This document shows, in pieces, positions 35,949 through 48,873 of a DNA stretch of 64,000 bases (positions are counted from its first letter, which is position 1; the number at the start of each line of letters is the position of its first letter). Source of the stretch: Reticulitermes speratus (taxonomy: Eukaryota > Arthropoda > Insecta > Blattodea > Rhinotermitidae); the NCBI GenBank assembly GCA_021186555.1, contig JAJKFL010000010.1, positions 26,000,840 to 26,064,839 of the forward strand, in the 5' to 3' direction. Position numbers and translations under genes: made by a program. The notes beneath the pieces are model-generated. The model was not told where the DNA came from, made no database searches, and worked only from the letters and a program-made list of their open reading frames with translations.

Positions 35949-36690
35949 CAACGATACGAAAGAAACGACACCGTCGTGTGTACATTCAACAAAACCAGCC
36001 CGAAAATCACGGTATATGACGTACATGAGTGGATATACACGAACCTAAGATTGGAAGCCGATGAAGTTAAGACAATACAGATAGACGGACCAAAGAGATA
36101 GGTATTTATAAAAACAAACCAGGCAAAGACAGTAGAGGACCTTATACAGCGTACACACGGGGAATCAACGTATGAACATGATACAGGTGAAATCTCAAAA
36201 GTTATTATTAGTCCGGCAGGGCTAGGGAGGCGTAATGTCAGAATAGCGAACTTGCCGCCGGGAATGCCAGCGGACAATATCAGACAACATATGATAAAGT
36301 ACGGGACAGTAACAACAGTACAAGAAGGAAATTGGTCATACATATAAGATACAGGATCGGGAATGGATTACGTACAGTAAACATAGACTTAAAGGCTCAT
36401 GTCCCGTTACATATACATATTGACGGACACAGAGCATTAATCTCATACATAGGGCAACCTGCTACGTGTTATGTAACGGGACTACACATATCGCGCAAGA
36501 GTGTCCAGCGAGGAAAAAAAAAGACCAGAGGATAAGCGGACAACCAAAAATACTTGGGCACATATAGTAAATACGAGTCTAGAAGTAAACACAGCTCAAA
36601 ATCCCATGCAGGGGACAGAAGAAATACCAGTGATACACACTAACCACGAACAGACAAATCAAGTGATCCTTCGAAAGGAAGGCTAGGAAA
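35949..36690 (+). pseudogene. LINE ORF1 (nucleic-acid-binding, CCHC-like), broken
   Basis: It begins MQRYERNDTVVCTFNKTSP. Stops occur after GPKR (near 36100) and near 36347. A segment NVRIANLPPGMPADNIRQH is followed, in another frame near 36450-36515, by a knuckle-like series with NGTTHIAQECPA and a lysine-rich run. This matches ORF1 proteins of Tx1-type elements in layout. Confidence 0.55.
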
Positions 36691-37363
36691 CAAATATGCA
36701 ACAACAAAGTTAAGAACAATAGAAGGAAGGTACTACGAAGACTATAGATGACACAACGACAAACACCTCAGTTGAGGTCGAACACATAACAGACAGCATG
36801 GATACAACTGAAATACAGACGGAGGGTAGCGGAAGCGAATCACAAAAAAACAGATATATTGTAGGAACACACACGACACCAACCAGACAACATGGAAGGA
36901 ACGACAGTAAACACGATAACTACAGACGTAGAAATGGAGGAGAGCACCCACAGGATAAGAATAGACGGAATTAAAGTGAGAAATCCAACTGAAACAGAAG
37001 AAGAGATAGAGAAAAGTACGGGAACTAAGAAGGGCTTCCCTCCACTAACAACACTTACTGACGAAGAACAGGACATGACACGGCCACCGCATGTACGGAA
37101 AAAGAAACAACGAACAGATATAGAACCCCTAGCTGAAAGGAGAGAAAGTAGAAGTATGCGAAACAGGAAAATATAGGCCGGGGAATACCACAATAAACAA
37201 ACACCTTCACTTTTAATGTAACAACCCTGAATATCAGTGGTATAAAAACAGCGACTCGTATGCATATGATAAATGATTATTGTATCCAACAAGACATAGA
37301 CATACTGCTATTACAAGAAGTCACACACAACAAGTTTGAAGACATACCTCATAGAAACTTATA

Positions 37364-37916
37364 CAGTGTGTCCACAAAGTCCCTTCGGAGTTTTGAAAAA
37401 TTGTGGCGCGCAAACAAATTGAGCTAGCCACATGCGGTTTGCGGCAGATTACAGTGAAACTCTGGATGTTTTTTACTGATCTCAGTAGACCTCGATGTGG
37501 GCTTCCTTGGTAGCACGGAGAACGTCCAGACGATATTCGAGGAAGATGGATCGGCAGAGACGGTCCAATGCCTTGGCCTCCACGTTCACCAGACATAACA
37601 CCACTGGATTTTTTCCTGTGGAGTTATGTCAAGAGCAATGTGTTTCGAACACCATTAACGGACTTGATGACCTGAAGACCCGTATCAGGAATGCGATCTC
37701 GGCTATTCCAGCGGACATGCTCCACAGAACATGGCAAGAGCTCGAATATCGTCTGGACGTTCTCCGTGCTACCAAGGGAGCCCACATCGAGTCTACTGAG
37801 GTCAGTAAAAAACTTCCAGAGTTTCACTGTAATCTGCCGCAAACTGCATGTGGCTAGCTCAATTTGTTTGCGCGCCACAATTTTTCAAAACCCGAAGGGA
37901 CTTTGTGGACACACTG
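37364..37916 (+). mobile_element. Snap-back Tc1/mariner derivative, 553 bp, TA target
   Basis: It is flanked by TA (37362-37363 and 37917-37918). Inverted arms of about 175 bp (37364-37539 and 37743-37916) begin CAGTGTGTCCACAAAGTCCC. The middle encodes a mariner-type transposase C-terminus (PRSPDITPLDFFLWSYVKS, then DLKTRIRNAISAIPADML). The last codons (LEYRLDVLRATKGAHIE) lie inside the right arm, so the left arm is an inverted copy of the gene's 3' end. A one-base loss before DLKTR breaks the frame. Removing the element with one TA leaves the LINE endonuclease frame continuous. Confidence 0.88.
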
Positions 37917-40692
37917 TACATCAACATTGGAACAGACAGAAGAGGTACGGCAATAATAACAAAAGAACACATCACATTAACTGATATACAACGCCTTCCT
38001 TCCGGCAGGGGTATTGCAGCTTGGTGGAAGGATTTCTATATAATAAATGTTTATGCTCCATCTGGAACAAACAAACGAATAGAGCGGGACGAGTTTTATA
38101 TGATAGAGCTGCCTCACCTACTGCAAAAGGCGTCTCAAAATTACATTATTGGAGGGGACTTTAATTGCGTACTGAAGCCAACGGACTGCACAGGCACCCC
38201 CAACATAAGTAAAACACTAGAAGCTTTAATAAAGCGATGTCACCTCATAGATGCGTGGGATAGCACAAAAAATAAAGAAGGTTACACGCACTACACAACA
38301 CATGGAGCCTCACGAATCGATCTAATATATATTTCTACAACGATACACACACGTAAGATCAACACTATGACAATAGCAGCAGCTTTTACAGATCACCACG
38401 CTGTGAAGTTACAACTGGCAGGACAACAGATGCCACCTTAATGGGGAAGGAGCTCTTGGAAATTAAACACGAAATTGTTATATGCAGACGATATAGATGA
38501 AAAATTTAAAACACACTTGGAAAGATGGAGACAGAAAAAGAAGTGGTACAGAGACATAGGACATTGGTGGTGCACACGTGTAAAACCGGGCATACAAAGA
38601 TTTTTTAGAGCTATTGGGAGGGAAAAGCTAGTGAAGCAAATCAACTTCCACTACGAATGTATCTATGATCTACTGCATAAAATTATAGACTATCCAGAAT
38701 TAAATACGAAACTCAAATATTATAAGGCAAAAATTGTACTGCTACAGGGATATCAATTAAAACACATACAGACGGAGCTACGAGGAAGTATGGTCCTACC
38801 GGAAGAACAGTTGACTTTATATCATATAATTAATAGGAATCAGCGAAGACAGAAAAAAGTAATAACAGGTATCATAGATAAAGAAGGAGTAAAATAAACA
38901 ACACCGAAAGATATTCGGAAAACCTTTTACTCAGAACTGAAAGCCAGATTTGCCAAAATAGAAGTACAAGAAGATAGTCTAGAAAAAATATGCTCTGTTA
39001 TTACTCACAGAATTCAAGATGAGGAGAAAGGACACATGGACCAGACGATCACATATGCAGAACTTGCCGAAGCCACGACGCAGGCGCCTAAACGGAAATC
39101 ACCAGGCGAGGATGGTATAGCTGCGGAACTTTACGAGTGGGGTAGAGAAATAATGTCGGACGACTTGACACAACTATATAATAATTGCTTTCATTCAGGA
39201 ACGGTCCCCAGCATACAGACGAGAGGCATCATAGTTTGCCTTCCGAAACACAACGAACCGGAAAGAGTAAAGGACTATCGACCACTAACCTTACTCAATG
39301 CAGACCACAAAATATACACACGTATTTTAGCCAATCGATTAAAACCAACACTGAAGGACAATATACACGACAATCAATACAGCGCCGTGCTCGGTCGGAA
39401 TATCATAGATGCAACTACGGCGCTACGTGATGTAATAGCGGCAGCCATTGGAACACAGAGAGGAATTTGCCTAATGGTGTTAGACTTCAAACGTGCTTTT
39501 GACAACATTTCACACACATACTTACACCGACTATTCCGACAATACAACTATGGAGACAAATTACAGAAGGCGATAAAGTCACTATATACAAATGCACAGT
39601 CAAGAATGACAATAAACGGCCATTATACAAGCGACATACCAATACAATGTTCTATAAGGCAAGGTTGTCCTTTAAGCTCAATTCTATATCCATTGATACT
39701 CAACCCGTTCATAATATTAGTAAATAAACATCTTCAAGGATTGAATATTGGTAATGATAACCGTAGAGTCGCTTGCATAGCTTATGCCGACGATGTTACT
39801 GTGATAATAACGGGACAACAGGATGTTAAGAAATTAAGTCGCATACTGCAAATATACGAGCAGGCCACAGGAGCTATGGTTAACTGGGACAAAACCTGTG
39901 CTTTACCCATAGGACGGTGGGATCGAGCACAGGACATAGGAAGGGCAAGGTATACAGAAGTAGCGAAGATATTAGGAATAAAGTTTGGCACAAATATAGG
40001 ATGCACTATAGATTATACATGGAAGGAGAAGATACAAAAAATACAGGATTGTGTTAAAGACTTTCCGATACGTAAACTAGACATCAAACAAAGATTATGG
40101 ATCAGCAATACTTGGTATCTGTTAAAAATATGGTACGTGGCACAAGTTCTACCTATTACAGACATATATGCACAACAACTCACAACAACAATACTACAGT
40201 ACATCTGGAGACGATGGATTTTCAGGGTGCCGATCACAACGTTATATAAAAAAACAAATGGAGAGGGACTTGGGATGATCGACATAAGGGCCAAGTGTAA
40301 TATGTTGTACATTCTGCATCTTATACTACAAAGTCGGGACACGAATAACGTAACGGCGAGATGGATAGCTAATTATAATGCTTTAATACAACACAACAAC
40401 CCCCCCCCCCCAATTGGACACCGCTACCGTCAACATTAGACTATCTACGAACATATATACAAGAAACGGCATATATAGGAGCACAGGCGGAAGACGAGCC
40501 GGTCGGCACTTTTAAAAAGAGAATATACGAAACACAACGGTACACACAAACTAAGAAGAGACTTATGGCTGAAATGAGAATACAGACAGAGTTCCCCAAA
40601 ATAACTGGCCAATAATATGGAGTAATATTATTATAAAATTCTTACCTGAGTCCATAAGGACAACATGGTATTATATCGGTGAATGACGCCGT

Positions 40693-41108
40693 GTAGTCTA
40701 GTACAAACATGCCGTCAGATCCTACAACACTGCAACCTTGCGGATTGCAGTGTTAATCATAACAGTTATTTTATAAGCATGATATTTTAAAGACGTTTCG
40801 GTAATTTCGGACTCTGTGTAGTGGCTGCGCTATGGGATGGAGAAACGTCCAGACCGTGTCTGGGGCCCGCCCAACCTCCTAGCCAAACAGCAAAATTGCT
40901 GAGCGCGTGAAACTGACCACTCACCTTCATCTAGAGCCTAGGTTAAGAATGTGTGGAGCTGTACCTCCACTGCCCCTACAGGCCTTTATGGCTTGCACAG
41001 GGACAACATACCATTTGTAGGCGCGTTCGCAAAATTGCGAAAACCGATTATTAGCTTCATCACGTCTGTATGTCTGTCCGCATGGAAAAACTCGGCTACC
41101 ACTCTCCC
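40693..41108 (+). mobile_element. Probable SINE-like insertion in LINE ORF2
   Basis: It interrupts the ORF2 C-terminal region. It contains CTGACCACTCACCTTCATC, an AGGTTAAGAATG word, GGAGCTGTACCTCCACTG and CCTTTATGGCTTGCA (40905-41000), which parallel the 3' half of the SINE-like element at 13473-13563. Boundaries are approximate. Confidence 0.45.
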
Positions 41109-41636
41109 TGATTTTGACATAAGACCAACACAAAAACATAATGCAACAGTGTGGATGGTAGGCCTCATGCTAGGCTATATGTATGACAATTCGGCATTGA
41201 TTATGAAAGATTTCCTCGACTTCGTGAGAAGAGCAAGGTGGAAGGCTTACAGCAAAATGAAACAAATACATCAGCGGCGGGAAATATTTAGATGTGATTG
41301 ACTTTTGATTCGACAAGATACCTCTACCACGAAAAAGATACGAACACAAGACCTACATACATAAAGAGAACGTATCTCCACAAAATACGCACACCTTAAC
41401 ACGTGGGCAATTAATGTCACACAAGGATAAAAGACGGAAGAACTCCGGCGTTAGGATGGTGACTACTAACTAATTTATAATAACAAGATGAGGAATAAGA
41501 GCAAAATATGATAAATACACAAATGAAATAAACATATACTTGTAGACTACCAATATTAAACTTCCATGTCTCATTGTAATAAATTCAATGACAAACCATT
41601 AAGTGTAACTTTGACACAATAAAAAATTTAAAAAAA

Positions 41637-42051
41637 ATGTTAAAGGGAAGGATAGAAATGACGGGAAGACGAGGGAGAAGACGTAAGTAGCTACTGGATG
41701 ACCTTAAGGAAAAGAGAAGATACTGTAAATTGAAAGAGGAAGCACTAGATCGCACCCTATGGAGAACTCGATTTGGAAGAAGCTATTGACATGTCGTAAG
41801 ACAGACTGCAGAATGAAATGAATGTCTGGCATGTATACTGAAAGATCGCTAACATATGAACCTTTGGTGATATTTGGAACTGAATTTATTTCCTCTCTCA
41901 TAACGAAAACATAATGTTTAATTTAATTACTAGCCAAATGACGGTGTTACTGGTACAGTCGCTGTATGTTACGAGAGTGTAACACGTGAGTGTGCAGTGT
42001 TGCAGGATGTAGCGTGTCATGCTGATGACGTAGCACGTGGCTCTGCAGTTG
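41637..42051. repeat. RTE tail and pre-B spacer, copy 3
   Basis: 41637-41820 continues the RTE fragment (GGAAGGATAGAAATGACGGG to the GAATGAATG tail). 41821-42051 is the pre-B spacer as at 2999 and 21491. Confidence 0.8.
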
Positions 42052-44858
42052 TTATGACAAGCAGTGCGACTGCCTACTGACAGAGCACACAGTGCCTGTC
42101 TAACGACAGTACATTATGACAAGTAGTGCGACTGCCTACTGACAGAGCACACAGTGCCTGTCTAACGACAGTACGTTATGAAAGCAGTGCGACTGCCTAC
42201 TGACAGAGCACACAGTGCCTGTCTAACGACAGTACATTATGACAAGCAGTGCGACTGCCTACTGACAGAGCACACAGTGCCTGTCTAACGACAGTACATT
42301 ATGACAAGCAGTGCGACTGCCTACTGACAGAGCACACAGTGCCTGTCTAACGACAGTACCGTATACTGGTGGCACTGTAGTTGTCGTTATGACAAGCAGT
42401 GCGACTGCCTACTGACAGAGCACACAGTGCCTGTCTAACGACAGTACCGTATACTGGTGGCACTGTAGTTGTCGTTATGACAAGCAGTGCGACTGCCTAC
42501 TGACAGAGCACACAGTGCCTGTCAAACGACAGTACATTATGACAAGCAGTGCGACTGCCTACTGACAGAGCACACAGTGCCTGTCTAACGACAGTACGTT
42601 ATGACAAGCAGTGCGACTGCCTACTGACAGAGCACACAGTGCCTGTCTAACGACAGTACCGTATACTGGTGGCACTGTAGTTGTCGTTATGACAAGCAGT
42701 GCGACTGCCTACTGACAGAGCACACAGTGCCTGTCAAACGACAGTACATTATGACAAGCAGTGCGACTGCCTACTGACAGAGCACACAGTGCCTGTCTAA
42801 CGACAGTACGTTATGACAAGCAGTGCGACTGCCTACTGACAGAGCACACAGTGCCTGTCTAACGACAGTACGTTATGACAAGCAGTGCGACTGCCTACTG
42901 ACAGAGCACACAGTGCCTGTCTAACGACAGTACGTTATGACAAGCAGTGCGACTGCCTACTGACAGAGCACACAGTGCCTGTCTAACGACAGTACGTTAT
43001 GACAAGCAGTGCGACTGTCTACTGACAGAGCACACAGTGCCTGTCTAACGACAGTACGTTATGACAAGCAGTGCGACTGCCTACTGACAGAGCACACAGT
43101 GCCTGTCTAACGACAGTACGTTATGACAAGCAGTGCGACTGCCTACTGACAGAGCACACAGTGCCTGTCTAACGACAGTACGTTATGACAAGCAGTGCGA
43201 CTGCCTACTGACAGAGCACACAGTGCCTGTCTAACGACAGTACGTTATGACAAGCAGTGCGACTGTCTACTGACAGAGCACACAGTGCCTGTCTAACGAC
43301 AGTACGTTATGACAAGCAGTGCGACTGCCTACTGACAGAGCACACAGTGCCTGTCTAACGACAGTACGTTATGACAAGCAGTGCGACTGCCTACTGACAG
43401 AGCACACAGTGCCTGTCTAACGACAGTACATTATGACAAGCAGTGCGACTGCCTACTGACAGAGCACACAGTGCCTGTCTAACGACAGTACATTATGACA
43501 AGCAGTGCGACTGTCTACTGACAGAGCACACAGTGCCTGTCTAACGACAGTACATTATGAAAGCAGTGCGACTGCCTACTGACAGAGCACACAGTGCCTG
43601 TCTAACGACAGTACGTTATGACAAGCAGTGCGACTGCCTACTGACAGAGCACACAGTGCCTGTCTAACGACAGTACGTTATGACAAGCAGTGCGACTGCC
43701 TACTGACAGAGCACACAGTGCCTGTCTAACGACAGTACGTTATGACAAGCAGTGCGACTGTCTACTGACAGAGCACACAGTGCCTGTCTAACGACAGTAC
43801 GTTATGACAAGCAGTGCGACTGCCTACTGACAGAGCACACAGTGCCTGTCTAACGACAGTACGTTATGACAAGCAGTGCGACTGCCTACTGACAGAGCAC
43901 ACAGTGCCTGTCTAACGACAGTACGTTATGACAAGCAGTGCGACTGCCTACTGACAGAGCACACAGTGCCTGTCTAACGACAGTACGTTATGCAAGCAGT
44001 GCGACTGTCTACTGACAGAGCACACAGTGCTGTCTAACGACAGTACGTTATGACAAGCAGTGCGACTGCCTACTGACAGAGCACACAGTGCCTGTCTAAC
44101 GACAGTACGTTATGACAAGCAGTGCGACTGCCTACTGACAGAGCACACTGTGCCTGTCTAACGACAGTACATTATCACAAGCAGTGCGACTGCCTACTGA
44201 CAGAGCACACAGTGCCTGTCTAACGACAGTACGTTATGACAAGCAGTGCGACTGTCTACTGACAGAGCACACAGTGCCTGTCTAACGACAGTACGTTATG
44301 ACAAGCAGTGCGACTGCCTACTGACAGATCACACAGTGCCTGTCTAACGACAGTACGTTATGACAAGCAGTGCGACTGCCTACTGACAGAGCACACAGTG
44401 CCTGTCTAACGACAGTACGTTATGACAAGCAGTGCGACTGCCTACTGACAGAGCACACAATGCATGTCTAACAACAGTACATTATGACAAGCAGTGCGAC
44501 TGCCTACTGACAGAGCACACAATGCATGTCTAACAACAGTACATTATGACAAGCAGTGCGACTGCCTACTGACAGAGCACACAATGCATGTCTAACAACA
44601 GTACATTATGACAAGCAGTGCGACTGCCTACTGACAGAGCACACAGTGCCTGTCTAACGACAGTACATTATGACAAGCAGTGCGACTGCCTACTGACAGA
44701 GCACACAGTGCCTGTCTAACGACAGTACATTATGACAAGCAGTGCGACTGCCTACTGACAGAGCACACAGTGCCTGTCTAACGACAGTACATTATGACAA
44801 GCAGTGCGACTGCCTACTGACAGAGCACACAGTGCCTGTCTAACGACAGTACGTTATC
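42052..44858. repeat. Tandem array B, mainly 62-bp unit, about 44 copies
   Basis: Most units go directly from GACAGTAC(G/A)TTATGACAAG to the next, lacking the 25-bp CCGTATACTGG..GTCG linker of copy 1. A few 87-bp units with the linker survive near 42357-42480 and 42660. Subtypes with CTGTCTACTG recur roughly every fourth unit (43015, 43265, 43511), suggesting higher-order duplication. Confidence 0.95.
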
Positions 44859-45816
44859 CTGGTAAGTCTTCGTCGTCTGTCCTTGTTCAGCCTATCCACG
44901 TATGACAGCTGATATCCACTTTTACGACTCATGTGTCGTACTACAAGTTGGAAGTTGTTAGCAGTTTTAGGTCAGGACTTTTGAATTATGTTTCGTTCAT
45001 TCTTATGCCACTTTGCAAAGCGCCACACTGACACAGAATATCGAGAAAGATATTGTGGGTGTTATTGTGTTAGGGAAACGATATCATGTAATGAAGTACA
45101 GAAATATGGCTATGTGAAGGAGTGGCCATATTGTGATAATGCTGTAAAGTTTAGACCGCGATTTGTGTGTCAACCTAACAATTTAGTGACTCATGTGTGG
45201 AACAGTAGGAAGCATTAGCTGTATATCGGTGTGACGTCATGTGGTCAATGTCACAGTTAATTGTACGTTATTTCTGTGCAGACAGTTGAGATAAACAAAA
45301 GCTGTCACAGCAACACGTTCCTTGATAACTCGCAGCTCCTTATTCTCCCACATACGTGAGCAATCACTGGCTATAGCGCAGCGCCTTGTGGTACCAGAGC
45401 TATACTTCACGCACCGCACATGTTGTCTTATCATCCGTCAAACACCTGTGTTTATAAGCATATATTTTACACACCAAATTTGGAGGTCTAGCTCTACACT
45501 TTACGTGTCCATGGCCAATTCAATAATTCAATTTCTTCGTTCATTTATTTCCGTCACTAATTAATTCTACTTCCTCGGCTTCAAGTATTTATACCTGATT
45601 CTAGGAAGAGGTAAATAATCCCTGTTCAGGCCTAGAGAGACCGTGACTGAGGGTTCAAGGAGTTTGAGGCTCCAATTTTGAAGGCAATCATTACATGAAG
45701 GTGGTAAGTTTGTCAGCCCTACGCACCAACCACATTAACACCCCACGAAATTTACCTGGTACCGATTTCTGTTGGCGGTTCAATCGACCCCAGAGTCACA
45801 GCGCAGCCGGAAGGAC
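44859..45816. repeat. B-C spacer, copy 3, with conserved small frame
   Basis: Counterpart of 6193-7132. The frame at 44988-45218 reads MFRSFLCHFAKRHTDTEY.. then the shared CNEVQKYGYVKEW..NSRKH end. The reading phase before CNEV agrees with the inverted copy at 63029-63265 and not with copy 1. Confidence 0.75.
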
Positions 45817-47310
45817 TATGTCAGTGAAACATTGCAATGACACCGACCTGACTAGTAACGTTCATAATTATGTCAGTGAAACATTGCAATGACACCGACC
45901 TGACTCTAGTAACGTTCATAATTATGTCACTGAAACATTGCAATGACACCGACCTGACTCTAGTAACGTTCATGATTATGTCACTGAAACATTGCAATGA
46001 CACCGACCTGACTCTAGTAACGTTCATGACTATGTCACTGAAACATTGCAATGACACCGACCTGACTCTAGTAACGTTCATAATTATGTCAGTGAAACAT
46101 TGCAATGACACCGACCTGACTCTAGTAACGTTCATAATTATGTCAGTGAAACATTGCAATGACACCGACCTGACTCTAGTAACTTTCATAATTATGTCAG
46201 TGAAACATTGCAATGACACCGACCTGACTAGTAACGTTCATAATTATGTCAGTGAAACATTGCAATGACACCGACCTGACTCTAGTAACGTTCATAATTA
46301 TGTCAGTGAAACATTGCAATGACACCGACCTGACTCTAGAACGTTCATAATTATGTCAGTGAAACATTGCAATGACACCGACCTGACTCTAGAAACGTTC
46401 ATAATTATGTCAGTGAAACATTGCAATGACACCGACCTGACTCTAGTAACGTTTATAATTATGTCAGTGAAACATTGCAATGACACCGACCTGACTCTAG
46501 TAACGTTTATAATTATGTCAGTGAAACATTGCAATGACACCGACCTGACTCTAGTAACGTTTATAATTATGTCAGTGAAACATTGCAATGACACCGACCT
46601 GACTCTAGTAACGTTCATAATTATGTCAGTGAAACATTGCAATGACACCGACCTGACTCTAGTAACGTTCATAATTATGTCAGTGAAACATTGCAATGAC
46701 ACCGACCTGACTCTAGTAACGTTCATAATTATGTCAGTGAAACATTGCAATGACACCGACCTGACTCTAGTAACGTTCATAATTATGTCAGTGAAACATT
46801 GCAATGACACCGACCTGACTCTAGCAACGTTCATAATTATGTCAGTGAAACATTGCAATGACACCGACCTGACTCTAGAAACGTTCATAATTATGTCAGT
46901 GAAACATTGCAATGACACCGACCTGACTCTAGTAACGTTCATAATTATGTCAGTGATACATTGCAATGACACCGACCTGACTCTAGTAACGTTCATAATT
47001 ATGTCAGTGAAACATTGCAATGACACCGACCTGACTCTAGTAACGTTTATAATTATGTCAGTGAAACATTGCAATGACACCGACCTGACTCTAGTAACGT
47101 TCATAATTATGTCAGTGAAACATTGCAATGACACCGACCTGACTCTAGTAACGTTCATAATTATGTCAGTGAAACATTGCAATGACACCGACCTGGCTCT
47201 AGTAACGTTCATAATTATGTCAGTGAAACATTGCAATGACACCGACCTGACTCTAGTAACGTTCATAATTATGTCAGTGAAACATTGCAATGACACCGAC
47301 CTGACTCTAG
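45817..47310. repeat. Tandem array C, left part, about 27 units
   Basis: 54-bp units as at 7133. The array is broken at CTCTAG (47310) by an RTE element and continues at 50716. GTTTATAATT and GTTCATAATT variants are present; the GTTCAAAATT variant of the right part is absent. Confidence 0.95.
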
Positions 47311-47406
47311 TTCATTTTATTCTTTAGTCTGTCTTACGACAGGTCCGTAGCCTCTTCCAAAGCGAGTTCTCCACAGGGTGCGATCTAGTGCTTCCTCTTT
47401 CAATTT

Positions 47407-48824
47407 TCAGTATCTTTTCTTTTCCTTAAGATCATCCAGTAGCTGCTTACGTCTTCTCCCTTGTCGTCCCGTCATTTCTATCCTTCCTTCTAACTTTCCT
47501 TCAATCACGTGTTTCAGAAGGCAGTTTCTACGCAAGATGTGACCAATCCAGTTAGCCTTTCTTCTTTTTATTGTATGTACGATATTCCTCTCCTCCTTCA
47601 CTCTATGTAATACTTCTTCATTTCTCACACGATCGGTCCAACTGGTCTTCTCCATTCTTCTCCAGCACCACATTTCAAAACTTTCCAGATACTTCTGATC
47701 TACTTTCCGAAGTGTCCACGTTTCAGCACCACACAAAGCTATGCTCCAAATGTAGCCCTTTACTAGCTTCTTCCTTAAATTTAATTCCAGTTTGCTGGTG
47801 AAAAGATTTTTCTTCTTGTTGAATGCTGTTTTTGCCATGGAAATTCTGGATTTAATTTCACGTGTACACCTTGCATCACTTGTTATCATGCTACCCAAAT
47901 AATTGAAATATTCCACATTCTCCAATTGTTTTTGATCTATCATAATTTTCATTGGGGATGGTTGCCTTGAGATTTTCATTACTTTAGTTTTTCCCACATT
48001 CATTTCCATTCCATAGCGTCTTCCAATTTCAATTAGTCTATCAACCACACCCTGTAGCACCGTTTCTTCCCTAGCCAGTAGCACAAGGTCATCTGCATAT
48101 TTCACAGAGCGAATTACTTGTCCTCCTATTTTGAAGTCTCCAAACCCTTCAAGAGCTTCCTTGGGAAGGTACTCGCTGTATAAGTTGAACAGAATCGGTG
48201 ACAAGCAGCAACCTTGTCTAACTCCTCTTACAATCTTCACACTTCTCGTCTCCCCTTGGTCCAGTCGTATTTTGACACTCTGTTCCATTACAATTTGCTG
48301 ATCAATCTTCTTTCGCGCCAGTCTATCCCAATTCCTTTTAGGATTTGCATTAATTGGTCCAGTTGACACGGTCAAATGCCTTCTGCCAGTCTATGAAGCA
48401 AGCACACAATTCCTCATCTATGACCAACGGTTCGTTCTGATATTATTCTCAGCATCCCAATTGCATCCCTAGTTCCTTTTCCTCTTCTAAATCCAAACTG
48501 ATCTTCTCCAAGTGCATCTTCAATTTTCCTCTCAATCCTTCTTCTAAGTATCCTCGCTACTATCTTTGCTGCATGAGCGATGATGCTGATTGTGCGATGG
48601 TCGCTGCATTTTGTAGCTTTGGGCTTCTTCTTTAAGGCAATCATTGTAACTTCAATAAAATCTCTGGGCCATTCTCCAGTTACATACATGCTGTTGATCA
48701 TCTGTGTCATTAGCCTTAGACCACCTTCTCCCAACAATTTGAGTACATCCCCAGGTACATCATCATCTCCTGTAGCCTTCTTATCCCTCATCTCCTTGAT
48801 AGCTTTTTCCACTTCACTTTGCAA
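47407..48824 (-). pseudogene. RTE reverse transcriptase region, frameshifted
   Basis: 48824-48414 carries the first RT blocks (KATGDDDVPGDVLKLL, HRTISIIAHAAKIVARILRR, DQFGFRRGKGTRDAIG). A frameshift near 48414 and another near 48360 separate the CFIDWQKAFDRVNW block. 48375-47407 then has RGVRQGCCLSPILFNLYSEY, VKYADDLVLLA with catalytic aspartates, FNYLGSMI, GAETWTL, MWCWRRMEK and WIGHILRRNCLL. This is the CFDP2/BovB-type RT with its usual C-terminal extension. Target-primed reverse transcription is the family role. Confidence 0.85.
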
Positions 48825-48873
48825 AATATGAGGGCCTTTCTCTCTTCATCTACTTCATCTTCAGGTTCGACGT

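Larger units (their letters stand above)
37215..41301 (+). pseudogene. LINE ORF2 (endonuclease and reverse transcriptase), broken
   Basis: Endonuclease: an LLLQEV block near 37308, IINVYAPSGT near 38041, IGGDFNCVL near 38150, SRIDLIYIS near 38310, TDHHAV near 38390. RT, mostly in one intact frame 39036-40439: PGEDGIAAELYEW, DYRPLTLLNADHKIYTRILA, LDFKRAFDNISH, RQGCPLSS, and AYADDVTVII with catalytic aspartates present. A WYYIVNDAV-type C-terminal block ends near 40692, then foreign sequence intervenes, and a tail (NATVWMVGLMLGYMYDN.. to a stop at 41301) resumes near 41109. Stops near 38441 and 38897 and the insertions make it inactive. Confidence 0.75.
35831..41636 (+). mobile_element. L1/Tx1-like LINE inserted in the RTE fragment, with nested insertions
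   Basis: It interrupts RTE sequence that is continuous at 21318-21345. ORF1 and ORF2 are recognisable but broken. Its 3' end has AATAAA (41620) and an A-rich tail to about 41636. No clear target-site duplication is seen. It carries a mariner derivative (37364-37916) and a second insertion or replacement (about 40693-41108). Clade assignment (Tx1-type L1 relative) is by RT and C-terminal style and is tentative. Confidence 0.75.
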
